Below are positions 31,301 through 43,300 of a stretch of DNA of 64,000 bases, in pieces. The first letter of the stretch is position 1. Each line of letters begins with the position of its first letter. The position numbers and the translations under genes are program-made. The stretch covers positions 1,133,496 through 1,197,495 of the forward strand of contig JANEZZ010000807.1 of NCBI GenBank assembly GCA_026122225.1. The letters run 5' to 3'. The DNA is from Heloderma charlesbogerti (Eukaryota; Chordata; Lepidosauria; Squamata; Helodermatidae). Below the pieces are notes generated by a model. It saw only the letters and a list, made by a program, of their open reading frames with translations. It was not told the DNA's origin and did not search any database.

Positions 31301-34300
31301 TCTTCAGTGACTGAATATGCTTCCTATAGTTTCTACAGGCACAGAGCTGATGCAAGTAGTGGATTCTGCCTGGCTGACTGCTCTCACTAAGTCTCCCAGC
31401 AAGGTGCTGTCTTTTCACCAAGAACTTAGAAAATATTCCAAGAAAAAAAAAAAAAGCAGCCACACAATTCACCATTATCTTAAGGCCTATAAATACATAG
31501 TCATGGCATGAGGCCCATTTTGCAACACCAGCAAGGCTGCTCCATTATCTCACTCTGTTCAGCCGGCCAGTCTGTTTAAGAATATCTATATTCTGCCTTT
31601 CTAGTTCCACATTGAACCACTCAAGGCTGCTAACATAAGGAAAGGTTCCTCCTGTGCAAGCACCGAGTCATTGCTGACTCCTAGAGGGACGCTGCTTTCG
31701 CTGGTGTTTTCATGGCAGACCATAGCGGGGTGGTTTGCCATTGCCTTCCCCAGTTGTGACTACCTTTCCCCCAGCTAGCTGGGTACTAATTTTGCCGACC
31801 TCGGAAGGATGGAAGGCGAAGTCAACCTGAGCTGGCTACCTGGGACCCAGCTTCTGCTGGGATCGAACTCAGGTCATGGGGAAAGTTTCAGTTGCAATAC
31901 TGCCACCTACCACTCTGCACCAAGGCCGCTAACATAAACAACAGTTTAAATCCACAACTGCAAAAACAAATCTAAATAAGCAGCAGGTTATGTGCAAAAA
32001 CCACCATCACAATATCAAAGCAGAGAAGTACCAGAACTAACTGACATGCCAAAGTCCCAAGCAAAAGAATTTTCAGAAGGTGGCAAAAGGCCACTGAGAG
32101 GATCACCGTTTCTAGTCACGGCCATTTTGAGCAAGGTGGTTAATGGTGGTGACTGCAAATCTTAATGATTTTTTTTTTAAATTAGCATTATAGGTGTATA
32201 GTGCCATACCCCATATAATACCATTTTTTAAGGGGACGGGAACTTTCTGGCCACTGCCATTGGTAAAATGGTGCTGATGGAAAGGTGGTCTTTCCATTGC
32301 TTTTAAAAAGGAATATATTGTATTACTGTATATCACTATAACACTCTTTTGCTGTGTGTATGTGTGTGTGTATCCACACTTAAAAGATTGACTGAAAATA
32401 AAACAAACGGGTGATAAAAATGATGCCCAGTGCAACAGCTATACTGAATGGGTGCTGACCTAGGGTAGGCCTGATCATTCTCCCGGATGGGCCAGTGCCC
32501 ATATCGGAATGACACCTTGTGAAAAAGACTGAAGAGTCCCACCTGTGGAGATTGTGCTATTCTTCCATCCATCCATCCTCAGAAATGTTGGGCTTTCTCT
32601 GGTAAAAAAAGAAGGCGGAAGTGGTGCTGGGAAAACACAGGAGGATGACAAGAGGATGATGATGGTGTGTGGGGAATGTGATCGAAGGTGCCACGGTGAT
32701 TCCACAAGAAATTCTCATTTGGAAGCAGCCACCACGGTGGTGGCCACCAGCTTAGGTTGCTTTACAGTGTGGTGTAGTGGCGAGAGTGTTGGACTAGGAG
32801 TCGGGAGATCCGGGTTCTAGTTCTCACTCAGACATGTGAGCTCACTGGGTGACTTTGGGCCAGTCACAGACTCTCAGCCCAACCCACCTCACAGGGTTGT
32901 TGTTGTGAGGATGAAGTAAGTGTGACTGACTTCAGTGGGGCTTACTCCCAGATGAGGGAGTACAGGATTGCAGTCTTAACAATGCAGACAGCGTCACGGA
33001 GTCTACCCGCTGCCCGGGCTCTTAGTCATGATGCCTACTTGGAGCCTCCATGCTAAGCGCCAATGGCAGGCCACTGCTACCACACAACGTGAACCCTTGA
33101 GAGCCATCCGTCTGACCGCTGTAAGGAGCAGGATGCTGGCCAAGATGGGCCTTGGGTTTCATTCCAAAGGGCTCTTCTTATGGGGCTTCTCTGCTTCTCC
33201 CCAGGGTGATCACGGATATCACCTACTGTGAAGCAATTGGCTGTGCTGTTACGGCCTCCCGGGACACAACCATCAAGGTCTGGGACAAGGACTGGAACAT
33301 TCAGACGGTCTTTGTGGGCCACACTGGTGAGTGTGGGCACGTGCCCACATAGTGAGGATGAGGAGTGAAGGGCAACAAGCACCCCCCTGCCTTAGATCCA
33401 GAACCTCCACAGGCAGTCTTTGGCAATAACCCCCTCTCTTCCCCCTAAGCAAGGGGCATCCTGGCTCTCTTGCAGGAAAAGCATCCAATTAATTGGGAAG
33501 AATGAGTCCTTGGCCCATCTACAATCACCACCTTCTCCATTACAGAACAGCTGTACCATTGGCAGAAATTCAACAGATTAAGCTTTTATCAGCATGAAAA
33601 CACATTGGAAAAGTGCTGCCTGTTGCATTTCTGGCTGGCCCAGAGCTGTTACAGGCATGAGGCTATTTCCTTCTTAGTTACCATGACTACTAGCTTTGAA
33701 GTCTTGCCTTATCCTCTGAGCCCTTGACCATTCCATCATCCTGTGGCAAAAGAAATTCTGCACATGAATAGTGGGTTGTGCCAAGTAGTAGGAGAGCAAG
33801 CAGCCCTAAGGGAGGACAAGGAGGAGACTTTTCTCCTTCCTGCAGCTATTTTGAATAGCAAAGCAGATGGTCAGAGCGCCCTGAATGCCTTAATTCCCCC
33901 CCACAACTGGAGAGGAGCTGCAGGTGCGGCCTGCTGTGCTGCTTGCTCCCCCCGGACTGTGAATGCTTCGCCCCTTTGGCATGACCTCTCATACTCCCTG
34001 CCCTTGGCCCACCCAACTTGTGCCCCCAGCTCCGGTAACGGCTGTGACCACCTACCCTCAGAGGCCCCTCATCTTCTCTGCCTCGCAAGACGGCACCATT
34101 CGCACGTGGAACCTTGACACCATTGACCAGGTGGATCAGGTCCATATCTCAGAGCCGGTGGAGGCCCTGGAGACCAAAACCACATCACGCGTCATCTCCA
34201 TCTCCGGCTCATCCCTGAGCTTCTGGAAGATCAACACGCTCTACTCACTGTACGCCCCTTTAGGGTCTCCCCCCAAGCGCCTCAGCTGCTTCAACCTGAA

Positions 34301-37300
34301 GGCTGTGGGCGACTTCCCCGTCCGCGTCCTGTGCGTGTGCCAGGATTCTACAGTGCGGCTGCTGGATGCAGAGAGTGGCCAAGTCTGCTCTGTGCTTTTC
34401 CTGGAGCAGCCCTTCCAGGCCTGGGACGCAGCATACTGCTTGCCCCGGGAGACCCTCTTCGTGCTGTCGGAGCAGGGCGCCCTCCTGCGCGCCAACGCTG
34501 CGGCTGATCCCATGGTTGTCAAGAAGCGCATGCATGCCTGCTGCTGGGACGCCAGGCCCTGCTGCCTCCTGCTCTACAGCCACACCGTGGACCCCGAAGG
34601 AGCTTACAGCATGTGGCTGCAAGTGGCCGAGAACAAAGGCCACCGAAAGCCATGGCAGAAGCTCCCTCTCCAAATGCAGGACAAGAACAGGTATGGTGTG
34701 CTGCGCGTTGGCACCGCTCGCGGAGCCATCATGCCCTGGGCCTGGGAGAAGCCCTGCTGTGGGACTGCATGGACTGCCCTGCCAGGAGCTGCGTATGCCT
34801 CTCTGTGGCAGACGGGGATGTACCGGGGCTCTGTGCAGCACCTGAGCACCGTGCCCAAGGCTCAACAGCCAGCCCACGGGCTGGGGTGGGCAGGCAGCAT
34901 TGGGCTGGACGGCAGGCTGGGTGACGGGTCACAGGCTGCGCCGAGTAGAGGGCCTCCATGCCTGGGGCATGGGTAGAGGCCCATCACTGTCAATTATGGT
35001 GTATGAGCAGAGGAGAACGTTGGAGGTCAAGATGGGGGGGGCGTTGGGTGACCGCTCAAGGACCAGCGTGCTGAGGCCCATGTGGCCTTGGCAGAGGCTT
35101 GAGGCAGGGAGTGCAGATTCCTGGGGGCTAGTTTGGAGTGGGCTGGCCTTGCCACGTGGCCATGAACAAGGTGCCTTCTGATGTCCCACAGAGCCTGCCT
35201 GGTGGTGCAGTGACCAGGGGAGTCATGGGGGTGGGGTGCTTGAACACAGTAGTGCTGGACAGCAGCCTGAGAGCTCGGGATGGGCCTGAGCAGAGGGCTG
35301 GGTGGTCACCTCTGGCTGTCCTGGCCGCAGCCGTGGGATGCTGTTGTCCCAAGCAGATTTGTGTCCTGGCAGGGGCCGCCATGGCCGAGGCGCTCTTCTC
35401 TAGCCTTAGCCCTGGGGCCTGGTTGCAGTGCCAGGCCGCTCCAGGGGAAAGTGAATGAGCAAGACCTCTGCAGGGGACCTTCCACCCCCTGCCCCCCAGC
35501 GCTGAGTCAGCGTTGCCTGAACTCAGCCACTCCTTTGGGGCCAGGCCTTGCGAATGAGGGGGCCTGGCTGCTGGGTGGCGCAGGCCCCGGCCCTCCCCTT
35601 CTTAGATGTTGACCACGTCATGGCTCAGGTCCTGCGCTGGGGCAGGCTGGGGACTGCTTTGGTTCCCTCCTCCAGATGCTTCCCAAGTCCTGGCCTCTTG
35701 CCACTGCGGTGGAGCGCATCAGGCCTGACTTCGCAAGGGCATGAAGCGGGGATGGGGTGGGGGGAAGGTTGATTTCCTTCTCCTCCCCACCCCATCCCCC
35801 GCCCCCGCCATGGGGCTGGTAACGTTTGTGCTCCTGGGGACTGGGCTGCCTGGCTCTCTGCCGCCTCTGGGCTGGATCCAGAAGTGAGTAATGTCTGACC
35901 CCTCCGGAGACGGCTCCAGTTCAGGAGGAGGCTGTGGCGCGCCTAGCCACGGCTGTTCCCCTCGGCCACTTGCGGAGCCAGGGCCTCGGGGGCTCTCCTG
36001 AGCGAGGGCCAAGCCAGACATTCCTTTAAGTGGATCTCTGAATCCTGTGTTTGGGTTCCCTCTGTCCTAACCCTCCCACCTCCATGCTGGTTTCCCACAG
36101 CCGCCCCCTCCCCCCCCCACGCCCCCAATCCGCTAGCCTGCCATGTGTCTTTGTGAACATGTTTCTTATCATAGGTTTGACTCTCCCTGCCAGGTACTTG
36201 CCAATTTTAGGGCACCAAAATGGGTTCCTCAGTGTGGTGGAATGGTTTTCAGGCCGAATCCAGTACAAGGTGGAGGCACATGGCCCTAAACCAGTCACCG
36301 CATTGGCTGAATACCCCACCCAGACATGCATCATTTCAGCTGGTGAGTCCTAGCTGGGCAAATCCAAGTACTGGGGTCCCAGGGCCACAGGGCAGCCAGC
36401 AAGAATGGCCCCATGCCAGAACAAAAATGGGGCCTTGCCTCTAAAACATGTGGTTGAGGGAGGGAGCTGTTGAGGGAGAGTGTCCCCCCACCCCTGTTCC
36501 CATTGCTTCACAGGTCTGCAGCGAAAATACGAGGGGTATTTTCTACCAACAGGAAGGGGTGGGGGGAGGAAGACAGAGACTGAGATGAGTGGGGGTGCTG
36601 GGGAAGGAGAGGGGAGCCAATGTGATGGCAGTGGAGGAGGGTTGGGTTGCTCTGGCAAAGAGGGGGGGCGCTCCAAGGGCGGGAGGGTCTTTTTCTTACC
36701 TGCAGAGGTCATTTCTGCCGCTTTCCCTTAGCCTTTAGTCAGCCACCTCCTGTGGCTTCCCTGCCCGTGTGGAATTGGGGGTGGGGGGAGGGACTGAGCT
36801 TTCCTGCAGGTGGGAAACCATGTTTTCTAAGGGGGCTTCCAGACGTGGCTTTTGTTGTGTCATCACCCTGCCTTGTGCATGCATGGCCAGCTCCAGACAA
36901 CAGCATCTTCCAGGCATAACCCTCCTGTTTTCCCCCACAGCTGCTTCTGTCTTCTTTTTTTTTTTTCTTATGGCAGAAAATCTATTAAGGAGAAAAAGTC
37001 TTGGCTTGGAGTCTTGCACTGAGCAGGGGTTTGGACTCGATGGTCTTATAGGCCCCTTCCAACCCTACAATTCTAGGATTCTATGAAGTCGGAGGCCTGT
37101 TCATCACTCATTGTCCTTACTGTCTGTTCTGTCCCTTGTTCCATACTGTTCCTGTGTGGAGCCTGACACTTGCGCACGAGGGCTGCTGGCATCCAAACAA
37201 ACGAAACACGACAACCAAAAAAGGCAGATATTGTGACCAGGCTATGCATGGGTTCATTAAATTAGGCCTGGGAGAGCTGAACGTCTAACTAACAATTTAT

Positions 37301-40300
37301 AGGAACAGTACAAGTCATTCCATTGGGGCATAATATGTATCTGGAGAAACACATTAAGCATGTATGGAAATAAACCTGATATAATCAGAAGAAGAATGCC
37401 GTCAGTGCCTGAATACTCATATTTTTACTTATCATGCAGTACAAAACAAAGGGAGACTGAGGCACGGAGGGGCCAATGAAACTGAAACAGAGTGGTGGAC
37501 AGGAGCGTTCTCCAGGGTGGGTGGGCATCTTTGTGCTGATTCCATACCTATCCTTGCCCCTGGCACAGGTGCTGATCTCACGGTGAAGATGTGGCGCCTC
37601 TTCCCCTATGCTGAGGAGTGCCTGGTCCCGCTCCTGTGCTTCTCCTGTGCCTCCCCTGCATCACACCTGTGTTCTCTGGGTGAGACTCTGGCGGTGGCCT
37701 TCCAAGACCCTGAAACGGTCACCTACAGCATCGTCTACTACAACCTGATGACACAGACGCGTGCTGAGCATGGGCCTGAGGACGATGCCCAGGATGACAT
37801 CACAGGTGCGCAAGAGCTGCCCCAGCTGGGGGGCCTGGGGAGAGGGCAGTGCTGCAAAGGGCTGGGTCCAGGGGGTCTTGGCTCTGGTATCTCACAGCAG
37901 CTGCATCCCCATTCCATTCCCCTCACCAGGCCTCTGCTGCTGCCCCAACCTGAAGCTCTTTGCCTCAGCCAGCAGGGATGGCTCCATAAAGGTCTGGGAC
38001 ATCAAAAACAAGCTTCTGCGGTGAGTGACAGGCTGGGCTGGGGCCCTTCCCTCGCCAGCCCGTATTCTGAGCAGGTGACAGTGGTTTCTGGAGGGCAGGC
38101 ATTGGCCTGTGGCCGTGTCAAGTCCTTCCTGGCTCTGACGGATGGTTCTTGCCTGCCATCTCTTGACCGGGTCCATTGTGCCCCATGTGGCTTTTGGCCC
38201 TGATCATAGAATCATAGAATAGCAGGGTTGGAAGGGGCCTACAAGGCCATCGAGTCCAACCCCCTGCTCAATGCAGGAATCCAGGTCAGAGCATCCCTGA
38301 CAGGTGGCTGTCCAGCCTCATCTTGAATGCCTCCAGTATGGGAGAGCCCACCACCTCCCTAGGGAATGGGTTTCATTGTCATATTGCTCTAACAGTCAGG
38401 AAGTTTTTCCTGATGTTCAGCTGGAATCTGGCTTCCTGTCACTTGAGCCCATGATTCCGTGTCCTGCACTCTGGGATGATCGAGAAGAGATGCTGGCCTT
38501 CCTCTCTGTGACAACCTTTCAAGTCCCTGAAAAGCGCTATCCTGTCTCCCCTCAATCTTCTCTTCTCAAGGCTAAACATGCCCAGTTCTTTCAGTCTCTC
38601 TTCATAGGGCTTTGTTTCCAGTCCACTGATCATCTTTGTTGCCCTCCTCTGAACCCTCTCCAGCTTGTCTGCATCCCTCTGCAGCCGGATGCTGCAAAGC
38701 ATGGGTGTCAGTGCCTTTGGCTGCAGATGCTGGGGAGTCCGTGCCATGGACATCAGTAGGACTTGTTTCTGAGTGTATCTGCTGCTTGCGCTCCAGGCTT
38801 GCCTGCTGCTTGGGGACCCCACAGTTGCTTCTGAGGCTGTGGCTGGCCTTCCAGGGCACCAGCACTTTCATGCCCTTGATGACTAAATGTGTTTTCTTTA
38901 AAGAAGGGTTTAAGGTGATTTAGCTGTATTTGTAATCTTTTAATGGAAGGTTGCTGGGTGTGTGTGTGTGTGTGACTCTGCCTGTGGCTTTCAGCACCCC
39001 TGCCATTGCCTGTCCAAGAGGGCTACTGAGGCTGGGGCAGATATGTATCAAGCAGGGTTCACCTCCCCTCCATCCTCTTCTCTGTGGCAGGCACCTGAAG
39101 CTGAACACCATCCCAGAGAGCCTGGCTTTTGCCAATCACTGGGGAGACCTGCTGGTTGGCATTGAGCGACACCTCTACCTCATCCACCATAGCAAGTACT
39201 TGCCCAGCTACTACAAAATGAAGGTGGGAGTGCCCACTGGCCCTTGGGGGGTAATCCAGGCCTAGGAGCCACCTATGGCTGGTCTGGGCCACCCAGACAC
39301 GAGCTCTTGCTAGGGGGATTTCCATGTAGCTGGGAGTCCCTCTATGCTGGGCAGGCAAATGTTGTCTCTTGTGGTCTGTTCCATAGAATTAGGCCACTCA
39401 TTCTCTTGCAGCTGCTGTGTGCAAAGTTCCTGGAGCCCATCAAGGACATCCCCCTCCCCATCAGCGATTCCTGCTTTGAGGATCTCATCAGGGAGAACAC
39501 CAGGCGACTGAAGCAGGAGCCACCTTTGGAGGACACTGTGTAAGCTGAGGACACCAAATAATGTAGGGTGGTTAAAACAAAAAGGGATTGCAAAGAGCTC
39601 CAAAAGGATCTCTCCAAACTGGGTGAATGGGCATCAAAATGGCAGATGCGGTTCAATGCATATTGGGGCAAAAAATCCCACCTTCACATGAATGCTGCTG
39701 GGCTCTGAGCTCATGGTGACTGAACAAGAAAAAGACCTTAGGGTTGTGGTGGGCAGCTCGATGAAAATGTCGACCCAGTGTGTGGCCCCTGTAAAAAAAG
39801 CAAACTCCATGTTAGACATATAATTAGGAAAGGAATCAAAAATAAAACGGCCAATATCATCCTGCCATTATACAAATCTATGGTGCAGCCACACTGAGAG
39901 TATTGTGTACAGTTCTGGTCACTGCACCTAAAAAAAGATATTGTAGAGCTGGAAAAGGTGCAGAAAAGGGTAACCAAAACGATCAAGGGGCTGGAGCAAC
40001 TCCCTTATGAGGGAAAGTTACAGCAGCTGGGACTGTCTGACTTAAAGAAAAAGCGAAGGTCTACAAAATTATGCATGGTGTGGAGGAAGTGCACGGGGAG
40101 ACATTTTTCTCCTTCCCTCATGATGCTAGACCCCTTCATGGATCACTGCCTTGTTGTGGCGAAGGGGCTTGCATAACTCAGTGAAGCCATAAGCTATGCC
40201 GTGCAGGGCCACCCAAGACGGACAGGTCATGGCAGAGAGTTCTGACAAAATGTGGTCCACTGGAGAAGGAAATGGCAACCCACTCCAGTATCCTTGCCAA

Positions 40301-43300
40301 GAGAACCCCATGGAAAGTATCACAAGGCTAAAAGATATGAGACCGGAAGATGAGACCCTCAGCTCGGAAGGTGTCCAATATATTACTGGGGAAGAGCAGA
40401 GGGTATTTCCAAGTAGCGCCAGAAAGAGTGAAGTGGCTGGGCCAAAGCCGAAAGGACACTCAGCTGTGGATGTGTCTGGTGGTGAAAAGTAAATCCGATG
40501 CTGTAAAGAACAATATTGTTTAGGAACCTGGAATGTCAGATCAATGAATCAAGGTAAGCTGGAGGTGGTCAAACATGAGATGGCAAGATTGAACATCGAC
40601 ATCTTGGGAATCAGCGAACTAAAATGGACAGGCATGGGCGAATTTAATTCAGGTGACCATCATATCTACTACTGTGGGCAAGAATCCCTTGGAAGAAATG
40701 GAGTAGCACTCATAGTCAACAAAAGGGTGGGAAAAGCAGTACTGAGGTACAATCTTAAAAACGATAGAATGATCTCAGTACGAATCCAAGGCAAACCATT
40801 CAACGTCACAGTAATTCAAGTCTGTGCCCCAACCACTGATGCCTTCATTATGGGGGATTGGAATGCTAAAGTAGGAAGTCAAGAAATCACTGGGATAACA
40901 GGCAGGCATGGCCTTGATGCACAAAATGAAGCAGGACAAAAGCTAATAGAGTTTTGCCAGGAGAACACGCTTATCATAGCAAACACTCTTTTCCAACAGC
41001 ACAAGAGGCGACTCTACACATGGACATCATCAGATGGTCAATATCGAAATCAGATTGATTATGTCCTTTGCAGTCAAAGATGGAGAAGCTCTATATAGTC
41101 AGTAAAAACAAGACCTGGAGCTGACTGTGGCTCAGATCATGAGCTTCTTGTTGTAAAATTTCAGCTTAAATTGAAGAACGTAGGGAAAACCACGAAACCA
41201 TTCAGGTAAGACCTAAATCATATCCCTTATGAATATACAGTGGAGGTGAGGAATAGATTTCAGAGATTAGACCTGATAGACAGAGTGCCTGAGGAACTAT
41301 GGACGGAGGTCCGTAACATTGTTCAGGAGGCAGCAACGAAATCCATCCCAAAGAAAAAGAAATGCAAGAAAGCCAAGTGGCTGTCTGATGAGGCTTTACA
41401 AGTAGCTGAAGAAAGAAGGGAAGCGAAAAGCAAGGGAGAAAGGGGAAGATATATCCAACTGAATGCAGAGTTCCAGAGAATAGCAAGGAGAGACAAGAAG
41501 CCCTTCTTAAATGAACAATGCAAAGAAATCGAGGAAAACAACAGAATGGGAAAGACTAGAGGACTCTTCAAGAAAATTGGAGATCTCAAGGGAACGTTTT
41601 GTGCAAAGACGGGCATGTTAAAGGACAAACAAGGCAGGGACCTAACAGAAGCAGATGAGATTAAGAAGAGGTGGCAAGAATACACAGAAGAACTATACAG
41701 GAAAGAGCTTAATGTCCCTGATAGCCATGATAGTGCAGCCACTGAACTTGAGCCGGACATCCTCGAGAGTGAAGTCAAGTGGGCCTTAGGAAGCATTACT
41801 AACAACAAAGCTAGCGGAGATGACAGTATTCCAGCTGAGCTATTTAAAATCCTAAAAGATGATGCTGTTAAAGTGCGGCACTCAATATGCCAGCACATTT
41901 GGAACACTCAACAATGGCCGCAAGACTGGAAAAGGTCAGTTTACATTCCAATTCCAAAGAAGGGCAACTCCAAAGAGCGTTCAAACTACCGCACAATTGC
42001 GCTCATTTCACATGCCAGCAAGGTGAAGCTCAAAATCCTACAAGCTAGGCTTCAGCAGTATGCGAACCAAGAACTACCGGAAGTACAAGCTGGGTTTCGA
42101 AGAGGCAGAGGAACTAGAGATCAAATCGCCAACGTTCGCTGGATCATGGAGAAAGCAAGAGAATTCCAGAAAAACGTCTATTTCTGCTTCATTGACTACG
42201 CTAAAGCCTTTGATTGTGTGGATCACAACAAACTGTGGCAAATTCTTAAAGTGATGGGAGTACCAGACCACCTTACCTGCCTCCTGAGAAACCTGTACGA
42301 GGGTCAAGAAGCAACAGTAAGAACCAGACATGGAACAGCCGATTGGTTCAAAATTGGGAAAGGAGTACGACAAGTCTGCATATTGTCACCCTGCTTATTT
42401 AACTTATATGCAGAGTACATCATGAGAAACGCCGGGTTGGATGAATCACAGGTCGGAATTAAGATTGCTGGGAGAATTATCAACAACCTCAGATATGCAG
42501 ACGATACCACCCTAATGGCAGAAAGCGAAGAGGATCTCAAGAGCCTCTTGTTGAGGGTGAAAGAGGAGAGTGCAAAAGCTGGTTTGAAACTCAACATTAA
42601 AAAAATGAAGATCATGGCATCTGGCCTCATCACTTCCTGGCATATGGAAGGGGAAGAAATGGAAGCAGTGACAAGATTTTACTTTCTTGGGCTCCAAGAT
42701 CACCACAGACGGTGACTGTAGCCATGAAATTAAAAGACGCTTGCTCCTTGGGAGGAAAGCTATGGCAAACCTAGACAGCATAGTAAGAAGCAGAGACATC
42801 ACCTTGCCAACAAAGGTCCGTCTAATCAAAGCTATGGTTTTCCCAGTAGTAATGTATGGCTGTGAGAGCTGGACTATAAGGAAGGCTGAGTGCAGAAGAA
42901 TTGATGCTTTCGAAGTGTGGTGCTGGAGAAGACTCTTACGAGTCCCCTGGACTGCAAGGAGGTCAAATCAGTCCATCCTAAAGGAAATCAACCCTGAGTG
43001 CTCATTGGAAGGACAGATACTGAAGCTGAAGCTGAAATATTTTGGCCACCTAATGCGAAGAGAAAACTCTCTGGAAAAGACCCTGATGCTGGGAAAGACT
43101 GAAGGCAAAAGGAGAAGGGGACGACAGAGGATGAGATGGCTAGATAGCATCACCAATGCAATGAATATGAACTTGAGCACACTCCGGGAGAGAGCAGAGG
43201 ACAGGAAGGCCTGGTGTGCTATGGTCCATGGGGTCACGAAGAGTTGGACACGACTGAACGACTGAACAACAACATGATGCTAGAACCCAACGGGGTCATC

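Larger units (their letters stand above)
30625..33204 (+). other. WDR97 intron with SINEs
   Basis: It contains an old L2-like tail (31560-31638 and 31938-32130) split by a Sauria-type SINE, a poly-A run at 31444-31456 and a MIR/CORE-like SINE (32765-32930). I recognise nothing in 30625-31550. Confidence 0.6.

Noticed and set aside
31860..31920. tRNA-like head with a B-box
   Set aside because: It is part of the Sauria-type SINE and lacks a full cloverleaf, so it is not a tRNA gene.
34260..34877. 205-codon minus-strand ORF
   Set aside because: It is the antisense shadow of the GC-rich WDR97 exon at 34030-34690.
40544..41098. Endonuclease-like ORF as a host gene
   Set aside because: It is the BovB endonuclease, bounded by target duplications.
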